The translations under genes and the position numbers were made by a program. This document shows positions 20,677 to 28,728 of a stretch of DNA of 64,000 nucleotides, in pieces (positions within the stretch are counted from its first letter, which is position 1; each line of letters begins with the position of its first letter). The notes beneath the pieces were generated by a model. The model saw only the letters and a program-made list of their open reading frames with translations, was not told where the DNA came from and ran no database searches. Source of the DNA: Gimesia aquarii (GTDB lineage Bacteria > Planctomycetota > Planctomycetia > Planctomycetales > Planctomycetaceae); contig NZ_CP037422.1 of NCBI RefSeq assembly GCF_007748175.1, positions 6,402,334 to 6,466,333 on the forward strand, in the 5' to 3' direction.

Positions 20677-20925
20677 TTTTTACTACCACGAAATTCACGA
20701 AAAACTACGACGCTGCCGACGTCATTGGTGTGACATTAATTAAAAAGATAACCTGAGCCTGATATCGCCCAACAAACATCACACTCGTAGGGGGCGACCC
20801 ATGTGTCGCCCCGCCTCACAACGTTCCATCGATTCACTCCCAAAATGGAACCTTGCAAAACATCCGCATGACGCATCACAATCACACCAACTCTGACGGG
20901 CAAACACGTGGGTTTGCCCCTACGT
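20677..20925 (+). repeat. Direct repeat copy A (249 bp) flanking the accessory island
   Basis: This matches 23888-24141 in the same orientation with four base substitutions and two indels (9 and 4 bases). Inside are an ACGAAA-type short tandem motif near the left end and two hairpins: GGGGCGAC/GTCGCCCC at 20791-20812 and GGGCAAAC/GTTTGCCC at 20898-20919, the latter centred on CACGTG. There is no open reading frame of interest. It begins immediately after the proS stop codon and ends in CCTACGT. It looks like an interspersed non-coding repeat family (REP- or MITE-like). Confidence 0.95.
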
Positions 20926-21073
20926 GTTCTTAATGGCCATTCTGAATCGTCTATTCTGTTTCCAATCGTCCAGCATCACTGTTGTGAAATTCGGGGTTGC
21001 TACAGGCAACAGCAATCTGTCGGCATTTGCGTCAGGCCTTTCTTGATGCAACAAACTGAAAATAACTACATTG

Positions 21074-21101
21074 TTGACATCGGAATACCGCATGTCATAA
21101 T
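21074..21101 (+). promoter_or_regulatory. Sigma-70-type promoter for the nuclease gene
   Basis: A perfect TTGACA (21074-21079), a 16-base spacer, and CATAAT (21096-21101, five of six). The leader to the ATG is about 170 bases. The rest of 20926-21276 shows nothing else convincing. Confidence 0.6.
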
Positions 21102-21276
21102 GTTTATTTGTTCTGAGTTTGTGTGCTTTTGTACTCTCACTGATTAGAGTATTTCTTAATTTAAGCAGTGTGATGGCTCATTCTTCCAGAACTCCTTCGT
21201 TGCGCCATATCTGGTGCAGCAATTGAAAAAGCAGGCATGTATGTAACTTTATTCTTGCTCTACAACAGGAGGAACA

Positions 21277-22392
21277 ATGGATCTGATTGACCGTATGAAA
21301 GACATTGCTTCAAGAATCCCCAAGCAGATGGAGTATACTCAGACTGAAGAAGCAACCAAGAATGCATTCATCATGCCCTTCATTAGTGCACTGGGTTACG
21401 ATGTCTTTAATCCTCTCGAAGTCATTCCGGAATACACTTCTGATATCGGAACCAAAAAGGGCGAGAAAGTCGACTACGCGATTAAGAAAGATGATGAGAT
21501 TATTATCTTAGTCGAGTGTAAATGGTCTGGGGCCGATTTACATAAACAACATGCGTCACAGCTTTACCGTTATTTTTCTGTCACCTCAGCGCGGTTTGCC
21601 ATTCTGACAAATGGAATTGAATACGAGTTTTATTCAGACATTGATGAAACAAACAAAATGGACTCCAAGCCATTCTTTGTATTCAACATGCTCCAGTTTG
21701 AAGATCATCATATCAACGAACTCAAGAAATTCACGAAGTCAGCTTTTTCTCTGGAAGATATTCTCACAACGGCGAGTACTCTGAAATACGCCGGTGCAAT
21801 TAAGAAAATTTTGGAGGAAGAACTCAAAAATCCTTCAGAAGCATTTGTTCGCTTCATCACAAATCAGGTTTATGATGGTCGCTTGACTCAGCCTGTCATT
21901 GAGCAGTTTACAAAGATTGTCAAAGACGCACGTAGTCAATTTATCAATGAGCGCATTAATGAACGCCTCAAAACAGCCCTGTCTGCCAATCAATCTGAAG
22001 CCACAGCTGAAGAAGCCGCAGAGTCAGAAGAGACTGACGAGAGCTCTTCTGAAAGAAAAGGTATTGAAACCACTCAAGCAGAAACAGATGGCTTTAACGT
22101 TGTGAAAGCAATTCTCCGCGAAGTGGTTGACGTTTCGCGTGTCACGATGAGAGACACCAAAAGCTATTGCGGTATCCTGCTCGACGATAACAACCGCAAG
22201 CCCATCTGCCGACTTCGCTTTAATACTTCACAGAAATACCTGGGAGTCTTTTCAAATAAAAACGAAGAACGTGTTGAGCTTGATAGTATTGATGACATTT
22301 TTAAATATGCGGATCGCGTGAAGGCTGTCATCTCAGAGTATGAGGGAAATGGGAAGCAGACTGAAAGTGCGAGGGAAACTGGAAATGGTTGA
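21277..22392 (+). CDS. HsdR N-terminal-like PD-(D/E)xK nuclease, standalone
   Basis: The N-terminal 170 residues resemble the nuclease domain of type I restriction R subunits. The PD-(D/E)xK core is visible as Asp66 in EKVDYAI and Glu80-x-Lys82 in LVECKW, preceded by a helix EEATKNAF and followed by HASQLYRYF. There is no helicase domain: at 371 residues it is far shorter than an HsdR. An acidic Glu/Ser/Thr-rich linker (about residues 235-265) leads to a C-terminal globular domain of about 95 residues of a type often attached to these nucleases. An AGGAGG site lies six bases before the ATG. No hsdM or hsdS is nearby, so it is not a complete restriction system; a solitary defence nuclease or a non-defence role are both possible. 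Confidence 0.7.
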   Translation: MDLIDRMKDIASRIPKQMEYTQTEEATKNAFIMPFISALGYDVFNPLEVIPEYTSDIGTKKGEKVDYAIKKDDEIIILVECKWSGADLHKQHASQLYRYFSVTSARFAILTNGIEYEFYSDIDETNKMDSKPFFVFNMLQFEDHHINELKKFTKSAFSLEDILTTASTLKYAGAIKKILEEELKNPSEAFVRFITNQVYDGRLTQPVIEQFTKIVKDARSQFINERINERLKTALSANQSEATAEEAAESEETDESSSERKGIETTQAETDGFNVVKAILREVVDVSRVTMRDTKSYCGILLDDNNRKPICRLRFNTSQKYLGVFSNKNEERVELDSIDDIFKYADRVKAVISEYEGNGKQTESARETGNG

Positions 22393-22539
22393 GTTTGAAT
22401 CACCCTGAGATCTCCTACTCGTTGTGCTTAGTTCGAATTTTATTCGGGCTTATCCATTCATTTTTAGTAGAAGGTGATGATTAAAAATGCATGTTAATAA
22501 GAATGATAAAATTAACAAACACGCAAAGGAATCAGATAG

Positions 22540-23316
22540 ATGAAAGGAACTGACATTGCGACTTATTTGAGTATCGCAATAGCAATAATCTCTACTGGTT
22601 TAAGTATATGGTTCAAGATCAAAACAAAATGGAAAGTTGATGAGCTAAAGCGAGCTCTAAAATCCATTCATGATATCGCCAGAAAAGGCAAGTGGCTCAG
22701 CATGTTATCAGTTGCTGACTTGACATTATTGATAGGTCAACTCGAAAGCAAGTTATCAGATATTGAGCAATACGCAAAAGAATTTACTGATCAACCAGAG
22801 CAATCGGAGTATGGTCATTTAATTGAAAAGGGATATCTTAGTTATAAAAGTGCGATTTACAAAATTGAAAAATCCCCTGTTGTCAAAACGATATGGTTAG
22901 TCACTCCTGATCTTGAGCCTGATTCTTCGAAAAAAGATACGGCGGAGATGGTTCTTAGAAACCTTAAAGATCGTAAAGAGTATGTATATTTCTACCCAGA
23001 TGACTTGGCCAATGAACAAGCTACTGTTGAACGACTTTATGCTAATATTGGCATATCAAGTTCAATGACAAGATTAATGGATCAGATTACGTTGATTCCC
23101 ATAAGTCGTCAACATATTCCAGAAATCTTCGAAGAAAGGTCTAATATAATATTCTTCCTTAAAGACACACATATATTTGACTGTTACAAAGAAATTGTGA
23201 TTACGAGAGTAGTAGAAAGGGGTGAAATCTGGGATCACCTAGACCGTACTACTGCTGATAATCTATATCACAAATTACTTAAAGTGTACGATGAGCATAT
23301 GAGTAGCCGGCAATAA
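22540..23316 (+). CDS. Membrane-anchored protein of unknown function
   Basis: I do not recognise this 258-residue protein. It has one membrane helix near the N-terminus (about residues 8-26), then a basic and helical stretch (residues 30-90), and a C-terminal alpha/beta region starting at TIWLVTPDLEPD with a later strand YVYFYP. The pair 'W-I/V-x-T/S-P-x-L-E' followed by 'K-x-Y-x-Y-x-x-P' is a pattern I recall from uncharacterised bacterial domains linked to regulators and defence genes, but I cannot name the family. Codon use is more AT-rich than its neighbours. It lies 147 bases after the nuclease gene on the same strand and within the repeat-flanked interval, so the two may act together. 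Confidence 0.55.
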   Translation: MKGTDIATYLSIAIAIISTGLSIWFKIKTKWKVDELKRALKSIHDIARKGKWLSMLSVADLTLLIGQLESKLSDIEQYAKEFTDQPEQSEYGHLIEKGYLSYKSAIYKIEKSPVVKTIWLVTPDLEPDSSKKDTAEMVLRNLKDRKEYVYFYPDDLANEQATVERLYANIGISSSMTRLMDQITLIPISRQHIPEIFEERSNIIFFLKDTHIFDCYKEIVITRVVERGEIWDHLDRTTADNLYHKLLKVYDEHMSSRQ

Positions 23317-23514
23317 TTAATTCTTCAAAACTCTAATTCAAATAATGCAGCTACTCAGTATGTGTTTCAGTTATTTAATTTGGTGAGCATTACAGATCTT
23401 ACACTTTATAATTGCACGACAATGATTTTACCCAAGTGAAGTCCTATAAGTTTTCTATCGTAATCCCGGCAGGTTAAGCAAAATTTGTCATTAGTCTCTG
23501 GATTCGCCGGGTGC

Positions 23515-23538
23515 CACCGCTCGGCTTGTCCGACGGTG
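23515..23538. repeat. Palindromic repeat unit 1
   Basis: A hairpin CACCGCTCGG/CCGACGGTG with one bulged base, preceded by GTGC. Its reverse complement resembles the unit at 23708-23730 (common core GTCGGAC-AGCCGA), so the two sit as an inverted pair about 170 bases apart. Confidence 0.6.
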
Positions 23539-23707
23539 CTGTTTCTTATAAATCATAAGTTACTATTTGGTTCCCTGCTCTGTGGTAATTCACTCTACCA
23601 AGCATCAATTCTCTTATACCTCCAGTAAGCTGTGCTCGGCCCAAACTTTAGCTGAGCTTACTCACTTATTCTGAATGCCGATGGTGTGAGGGTTGCCTCT
23701 AGACCAT

Positions 23708-23730
23708 CACTGTCGGACGAGCCGACAGTG
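23708..23730. repeat. Palindromic repeat unit 2
   Basis: A perfect 9-bp stem CACTGTCGG/CCGACAGTG with a 5-base loop ACGAG, followed by GCAC. Related in inverted orientation to the unit at 23515-23538. This is REP-like; no transposase is adjacent. Confidence 0.65.
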
Positions 23731-23887
23731 GCACACAGTGAATTCTGGGAATTGTGGTATGGCACCTACTGTTGTGAGTGAAAACGGTCTTTCGAATTAC
23801 CGAGTGCTAGCGCACTGTCGCTCATGGGACTGTTTGATCGCTTTGAAATTTGCGCACTATTGAATGTCACTGTCATGACGATTCGGC

Positions 23888-24141
23888 TTTTTACTACCAC
23901 GAAATTCACGAAAAGCACGAAAAACTACGACGCTGCCGACGTCATTGGTGTGACATTAAAAAGATAACCAGAGCCTGATATCGCCCAACAAACATCACAC
24001 TCGTAGGGGGCGACCCATGTGTCGCCCCGCCTTACGACGTTCCATCGATTCACTCCCAAAATGGAACCTTGTAAAACATCCGCATGACGCATCACAATCA
24101 CACCAACTCTGACGGGCAAACACGTGGGTTTGCCCCTACGT
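23888..24141 (+). repeat. Direct repeat copy B (254 bp)
   Basis: Second copy of the repeat at 20677-20925, same orientation. Outside a 9-base and a 4-base indel only four substitutions separate the copies. The extra 9 bases in this copy are one more unit of the ACGAAA-type tandem motif near the left end (three units here, two in copy A). Both copies end at CCTACGT. Right flank leads within 24 bases to the stop codon of the minus-strand HTH gene. Confidence 0.95.
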
Positions 24142-24164
24142 ATACTCAATGCACTTCTCCATTT

Positions 24165-24662
24165 TCAGCTTGGGCTAGTGGGCGCTATTCGGTATGGTGT
24201 GGTTTGCTCTTGTTCGTTAGCTTCTTTCAGCAGGCTCTGGTAGGCGGCTTCCAGTTCTTCGTCGGACATGTTTTGGATGTCTGCCGGGGTCAGGTTGAGT
24301 TGCCAGAGGCTGCCGCGGGATTGGGCTGGTTTGTCGAGGCCTAAGAGTTTATCGATGCGTTCGCGGGCGCGGAGGCGTTCGCGTTGAGTGGATTTGGCAT
24401 CGTTGATCACGCTGACGTAAAAGAAGAACGATTCGGCACGTAACTGCTCAATCGGAACTTCCAGACGTTCCACCATTTCGTGGCGGGCACGGGCGATATA
24501 GCGGTTAATCGAACGTGTGGAAAGGTTGAATTCCAGAGTGACCGCGCGTTTGATTTCCAAAGGATGTTTTCCGAGGCTCAGTAAATGTTTTACAAGCTGT
24601 ACCAGTTGAATTTGCTGTTCTTTGCTGATTCTGGTTCTCGTTTGAGAGGTGAGAGTTGTCAT
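24165..24662 (-). CDS. HTH protein resembling phage terminase small subunit
   Basis: A 165-residue soluble protein. The N-terminal 70 residues contain a probable helix-turn-helix (EIKRAVTLEFNLSTRSINRYIARAR), followed by a helical segment with RERLRARERIDKLLGLDKP. This order, HTH then a long helix ending in a 'LLGLD' motif, is typical of phage terminase small subunits and related phage-derived DNA-binding proteins. No large terminase, portal or capsid gene is nearby, so it is an isolated relic or a domesticated gene. ATG at 24662 has GGAAA nine bases upstream. The stop lies next to repeat copy B. Identification rests on pattern recall only. Confidence 0.45.
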   Translation of the reverse strand: MTTLTSQTRTRISKEQQIQLVQLVKHLLSLGKHPLEIKRAVTLEFNLSTRSINRYIARARHEMVERLEVPIEQLRAESFFFYVSVINDAKSTQRERLRARERIDKLLGLDKPAQSRGSLWQLNLTPADIQNMSDEELEAAYQSLLKEANEQEQTTPYRIAPTSPS

Positions 24663-25342
24663 GCTTATATTTCCTTTATTTAAAGGCGAGCTTGCTTTGT
24701 TGAGTGGGTCTCATCATGCCCAACGGCACACAGGGGTCAAGAGAAACTTATGCGCCTTAATGTCTCGGAAGTGGTACGAAATCGCAGTTTGGTTTCGCTT
24801 GTGGCTTCAGAAAGCGTGCTCAAAAAGGGTGACTCAATACGAGACATGGGGAACCGGTTCTGAAGCTTCAGGTGAAAATGTGGAAAAAAAGACGCTTTTT
24901 CGCATGCACAAACTGAGGTGGTGCGTGGTGAGCAGTGTTCAGAAAAACGCGCCTCGCGCGCGCGACGCAGAATCAGGGAGTTTCAAGAACGGCGCGAGGG
25001 CGTCAAGTGCGAAAATTTCACCGGGGTTCTGTGCCAAATGGAAAGAGGAGACTCGTCGCGGTCGAGTCAAGTGGATCTTAGTCTGCTGGTGATCTTCATG
25101 AGCTGATTCACAATACCCACGATGACTCATGATGACTGTTTTTAGTTCAGATTCACAGATTGTCAGTTCTGTCTTGTTCAGAATTTTGTGTTTGTTGAAT
25201 CATCTCGATTTCAGGGATTACCAGATCTCATCGATTGTCAGACGAGTGAAATCCAAAAGGAGAGCCTGATTGACACAGACTCTCCTTGATTCATTAACGC
25301 GAAATGAGACTCGGATGCTTTTAAAAAGCAGATCCAGAAAGT
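24663..25342. other. Gap without recognisable gene
   Basis: A plus-strand frame of 147 codons exists (24649-25092), but it starts inside the HTH gene, has an unlikely composition and no ribosome site, so I do not call it. A short patch of CG-rich alternating sequence lies near 24948-24968. The only supported element is the terminator at 25254-25287. Confidence 0.5.
25254..25287 (-). terminator. Rho-independent terminator of the DUF1080 gene
   Basis: Read on the minus strand: AAGGAGAG, a 15-base loop, CTCTCCTT, then a TTTT run. It lies about 55 bases past the stop codon. Confidence 0.6.
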
Positions 25343-26038
25343 CTAGTCGAGTGTTTTAATCCGAATATTTTTCCAGGCAACCGAGTAAGGACCGGTTCCC
25401 TTTTTGATGCCGTGGACCTGCAGACCAATGAAGCCTGTTGGATGCGACTTATAAACTCTCTCATCGGTTAGATCTGAGACTTGATTGCCATTCACCCAGG
25501 TTTGAATCCGTGGGCCATTCGCGATGACCCGGAACTTGTTCCATTCCCCATCTTTCAGATATTTATGTGGCTTGCGCAGATCGTCGGGTGTCATCCAACC
25601 AATGCCTTTGAGTTTACCGTCAACTTTGTATTTGATCGCTTCGCCATAAATATAGCCGGCTTCGGCACCATTATTGCCACTGGCTTCAATTTCTACTTGA
25701 GGACCATTCACACGACCATCGCCATTCTCCTGCTGGCTACGAATCTGCACACCAGAATTGAGTTTATTATGAACTTTAACTTCAAACTCCAATTCGAAAT
25801 TGCCGTAGTTCTTCTTGGTACACAAGAAGGAATTCGGACTCCCTTCTGAAGTCGTCCCCTCAATCGTACCATCCTTCACTTTATAAGTGGCGGTCCCATT
25901 ATGCTGAACCCAGCCATCGAGCGTCTTGCCATCGAATAGATTTACCCAGCCAGACTTCTCGCCAGCTTGCACACTTCCTGTCAGACAAACAGCCGCTAGA
26001 ACGGCCAGGCTCAATCCCCAGACTCGATATCGTGTCAT
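25343..26038 (-). CDS. Secreted DUF1080 (3-keto-disaccharide hydrolase-type) protein
   Basis: This 231-residue protein has a typical signal peptide (about residues 1-25, cleavage near VQAGEKS), so it acts outside the cytoplasm. The mature part is a single concanavalin-like beta-sandwich domain of the DUF1080 family, recognised by NLFDGKTLDGWVQ at its start and by GFIGLQVHG and WKNIRIK at its end. Characterised members cleave 3-keto-glycosides or 3-keto-disaccharides; many planctomycete paralogues are uncharacterised. The ATG is preceded by GGAGAG. It lies 106 bases downstream of a sulfatase gene on the same strand, which fits shared use of sulfated or other complex glycans. A terminator follows. 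Confidence 0.88.
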   Translation of the reverse strand: MTRYRVWGLSLAVLAAVCLTGSVQAGEKSGWVNLFDGKTLDGWVQHNGTATYKVKDGTIEGTTSEGSPNSFLCTKKNYGNFELEFEVKVHNKLNSGVQIRSQQENGDGRVNGPQVEIEASGNNGAEAGYIYGEAIKYKVDGKLKGIGWMTPDDLRKPHKYLKDGEWNKFRVIANGPRIQTWVNGNQVSDLTDERVYKSHPTGFIGLQVHGIKKGTGPYSVAWKNIRIKTLD

Positions 26039-26144
26039 TTTTTCTCTCCAAGTAAAATCATATTGTTGTCATATCATCTCAAGCAAAAAGTATCGTACCA
26101 AAGCCGTAGCATCAAATCGAGCAGCCAAATCTGAATCCAGCAAA

Positions 26145-27611
26145 TTAGCGGGCCCGAACGGGTCCTGGCGCATTAATCGCATGTGCCTGCTTTGCATCTC
26201 CCGGCATTTCACGGTGTTCAAACTCAGGCGGCTTGGGTGCACCGGGTCGCTGATTTCGATCCAAAGTCGGATTCTCTGGAATCGTATCCCCTGTCTCCTC
26301 AGTCCATTGATTTAATACGCCTCTCAGCCGCGCCAATTCATCAGCATACTCTGGTTTCGCGGCCAAATTGTTAAACTGATATGGATCTTCCGTAACGAGA
26401 TAGAGTTCTTCCTTGGGTCGAGGCTTTAAAAAAACATCCTGTTGATATTGATTCAATTTACCCGCCTTAAATCGCTGCCAGAGAACTTCACCTGAGGGAA
26501 AATCAATCGATTCGACGCAGAGGTTCCGCTGTTCCGGCCACGCATTGCGGATGTAGAGCCAATCTCCTGAACGCACCATGCGTTCGTGTGCCTTGAATAC
26601 ATGCCAATTGTGTTCAGCAAAAGCATAGTCACGAGTGATTGCATCAGGTTGAGTGAGCAATTTCTGAAAGCTGACTCCCTGAATCCGCGGATCAATGGGG
26701 GCTCCTGCAAGTTCCAAGACTGTCGGTCCAATGTCGATTGAACTGACCAGGCTCTTACTGACTGTCTCTGGCTTTACGACAGCAGGCCAGCGCACCATCA
26801 TCGGCGTTTTAATACCGCTGTCGTAGAGTCTGGTTTTACAGCGGGGAAAGGGACGACCATTGTCTGCGAAAAAGAGAACTAATGTGTTGTCATCAATTCC
26901 CTGTGTTTTGAGTTCATCAAGAATTTTGCCGGTAAAGAAATCAATCCGACTAATTTCATCATAATACTGCGCCAGGTCGCGACGAGTCTCAGGGGAATCG
27001 ATCAGGTAAGGAGGGACGACCACTTCGGAAGGTTGATGGGGTTGATATTCTTTGGATGCCTGCCAAGCCCTGTGTGCATCTACGGAGGCAAACCAACAAA
27101 AAAAAGGTTTGTCCTTCGGTCTTTTTTTGAGAATGGGAACCCAATCGGCCTCTCTGCCCGGCCCCTTTCCTTTCGAGACGTGATCAAAGGCAGTAAGTGC
27201 ATAATTGCCCATGTGTTGTTTGCCGGAGATAACCGTATAATATCCAGAATCTCGCAGCAGTTGCGGAAACAAAACCTGACCTTGGGGAAGCGGTGTATGT
27301 AATTCGGGAGCGCCCGTATTATGCGGATAGCGGCCTGTGATCACACTACAACGACTGGGACTACAACTGCTGGTCGTGAGATAAGCATTATCAAACCGCA
27401 GCCCCTCTTTCGCGAGGCGATCGAGATTCGGAGTTCGAATGGTGGGATGCCCATAACAACCGAGATCATTCCAGGAAACATCATCTGCAAAAATCAAAAT
27501 GATATTGGGTCTGGCTGGTGATGTTTTATCCTCTGCAAAAGCAGATTGATTTAATAGAACTAAGGAAAAAAGAAAACAAAGCCAGTTAAACGAACGCACT
27601 AGAACGCACAT
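26145..27611 (-). CDS. Secreted sulfatase (heparan N-sulfatase-like)
   Basis: This type I sulfatase has a signal peptide and 488 residues. The formylglycine motif is CSPSR with the modified cysteine at residue 83, and the metal-binding site begins FADDVSWNDLGCYGH. Further signatures are GKQHMGNY and DNGRPFPRCKTRLYDSG. The SSCSPSR and RYPHNTGAPELH context resembles sulfamidase-type (heparan N-sulfatase) enzymes, so the substrate may be an N- or O-sulfated sugar; this is not proven. The longest frame uses TTG at 27641; the ATG at 27611 gives a cleaner signal peptide. A formylglycine-generating enzyme must be encoded elsewhere. It probably forms an operon with the DUF1080 gene. Confidence 0.92.
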   Translation of the reverse strand: MCVLVRSFNWLCFLFSLVLLNQSAFAEDKTSPARPNIILIFADDVSWNDLGCYGHPTIRTPNLDRLAKEGLRFDNAYLTTSSCSPSRCSVITGRYPHNTGAPELHTPLPQGQVLFPQLLRDSGYYTVISGKQHMGNYALTAFDHVSKGKGPGREADWVPILKKRPKDKPFFCWFASVDAHRAWQASKEYQPHQPSEVVVPPYLIDSPETRRDLAQYYDEISRIDFFTGKILDELKTQGIDDNTLVLFFADNGRPFPRCKTRLYDSGIKTPMMVRWPAVVKPETVSKSLVSSIDIGPTVLELAGAPIDPRIQGVSFQKLLTQPDAITRDYAFAEHNWHVFKAHERMVRSGDWLYIRNAWPEQRNLCVESIDFPSGEVLWQRFKAGKLNQYQQDVFLKPRPKEELYLVTEDPYQFNNLAAKPEYADELARLRGVLNQWTEETGDTIPENPTLDRNQRPGAPKPPEFEHREMPGDAKQAHAINAPGPVRAR

Positions 27612-27777
27612 TGTGCACGCAACCTCAATCAAAAGAATCAAAGATATAGAATTGCCATTTTAAATTGGCAATCTCTACCGTACAAAATCAGGCAAGACTT
27701 CTCAATCTTAAGGTTACAAATTTGTTTTAGAGCTAATTAGAGAGGTGATTCATAAAGAATCATTAATAATGATTCTT

Positions 27778-28293
27778 CTATTCTTCATCAGGATCGAGGT
27801 CAAAATCTTCCGACTCTTCATCGAGCAGGAAATTTTCATCAGAGTCTGGTTCATCTGCTTCTTGAGCAGGCTCAAATGAAATCGTGAGATGAACTTCATG
27901 ATGCATGACGGGGTTGAATTGTGTTCCGAGCGGATCAAATCGTAGATGGATATTTGCTTCTGAAGCGATTTCATCAGCGGTGCGTTCTGCTGTGTCGGCC
28001 AATTCACTCTGACCACTTTCCCGATAACAGGTCTCTAATGATTTCCAGGGTAACTGGCTATGTGGAATGGGTAACAAATCAGCAGCATATTGTAATGGTT
28101 TGATCGCTTCTGAGTAGCGGCCAACTCGTTTCAGTGATTCTCCTCGTAGAAAAGAATAGGAGGCCGTTAATGATCCCGGATCAGTGACTTTATCCAGTTC
28201 TCTGAGTGCTTGTATTGGCATTCCCAGTTCTAAATAGCCCTCAGCTGCAATCAATTTGCGAACCGTTTTTTGAGGAATTCGAGGAATCATCAT
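27778..28293 (-). CDS. Small TPR protein, paralogue 1
   Basis: A 171-residue soluble protein built from about three TPR-like helical hairpins, with an acidic C-terminus (DEESEDFDLDPDEE). The start was placed at the ATG 28293 because GGAGG lies six bases upstream and because the paralogue at 30349-30810 starts at the same place; the longer frame to 28383 has no ribosome site. The N-terminal segment KLIAAEGYLELGMPIQAL is nearly identical in both paralogues. TPR proteins bind other proteins, so it is likely a scaffold or adaptor; no partner is known. It is separated from paralogue 2 by a lipoprotein gene on the same strand. Confidence 0.7.
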   Translation of the reverse strand: MMIPRIPQKTVRKLIAAEGYLELGMPIQALRELDKVTDPGSLTASYSFLRGESLKRVGRYSEAIKPLQYAADLLPIPHSQLPWKSLETCYRESGQSELADTAERTADEIASEANIHLRFDPLGTQFNPVMHHEVHLTISFEPAQEADEPDSDENFLLDEESEDFDLDPDEE

Positions 28294-28728
28294 TGTAACC
28301 TCCCGTTCCACCTCATTGGGTGAATCTTCTGGTTGAACGTTTGGGGAATTTACTTTAGTGAACACTCTCAAAGTAATCCCCATTTCATCTTAGAAAACGA
28401 AATTCATAGTCTTCTAGTTCAATTTTACCGCATAGGATGTGCCAAACCTGCCTTCCCTGACAAACAAAGACTATAACTTATTAAATAACAAATACTTACA
28501 TAACAAATACTATCGTACAGCTAGAGTTAGACAGTGCCACTTTGACAGCCAAAATGCTATCACTTTATAGGCAGTTCTCTTCAATTCGACACCACCGGGA
28601 GCCATGTATTTAGACAAGTCATATGACAACCCGGTTCGTGTTAAACAAACTCGAATCGAATCACCTTCAGAATAGCATGAGGACTTTTCTCGTTCCTCTG
28701 TCTGAACCTATTACGTAACAATCAGGTA
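28294..28728. other. Gap, no recognisable gene
   Basis: Apart from the ribosome site of the TPR gene I see nothing certain. It lies between the small TPR gene and the end of the lipoprotein gene. Confidence 0.4.

Larger units (their letters stand above)
23317..23887. other. Non-coding interval with hairpin repeats
   Basis: No coding frame is convincing. The interval holds two related hairpin elements (listed below) and a short hairpin AGTGC-TAGC-GCACT near 23802. It ends at repeat copy B. Confidence 0.6.

Noticed and set aside
21277..22392. Type I restriction-modification system
   Set aside because: Only an HsdR-N-like nuclease domain is present; there is no helicase domain and no methyltransferase or specificity gene nearby.
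20677..24141. Complete transposon or composite insertion sequence
   Set aside because: The flanking repeats contain no transposase gene and have no obvious target-site duplication, so I describe them as repeats bounding a cassette and not as an insertion sequence.
24649..25092. 147-codon plus-strand frame as a gene
   Set aside because: It begins inside the minus-strand HTH gene, lacks a ribosome site and has an odd Cys/Trp/Arg-rich composition. No family pattern is visible.
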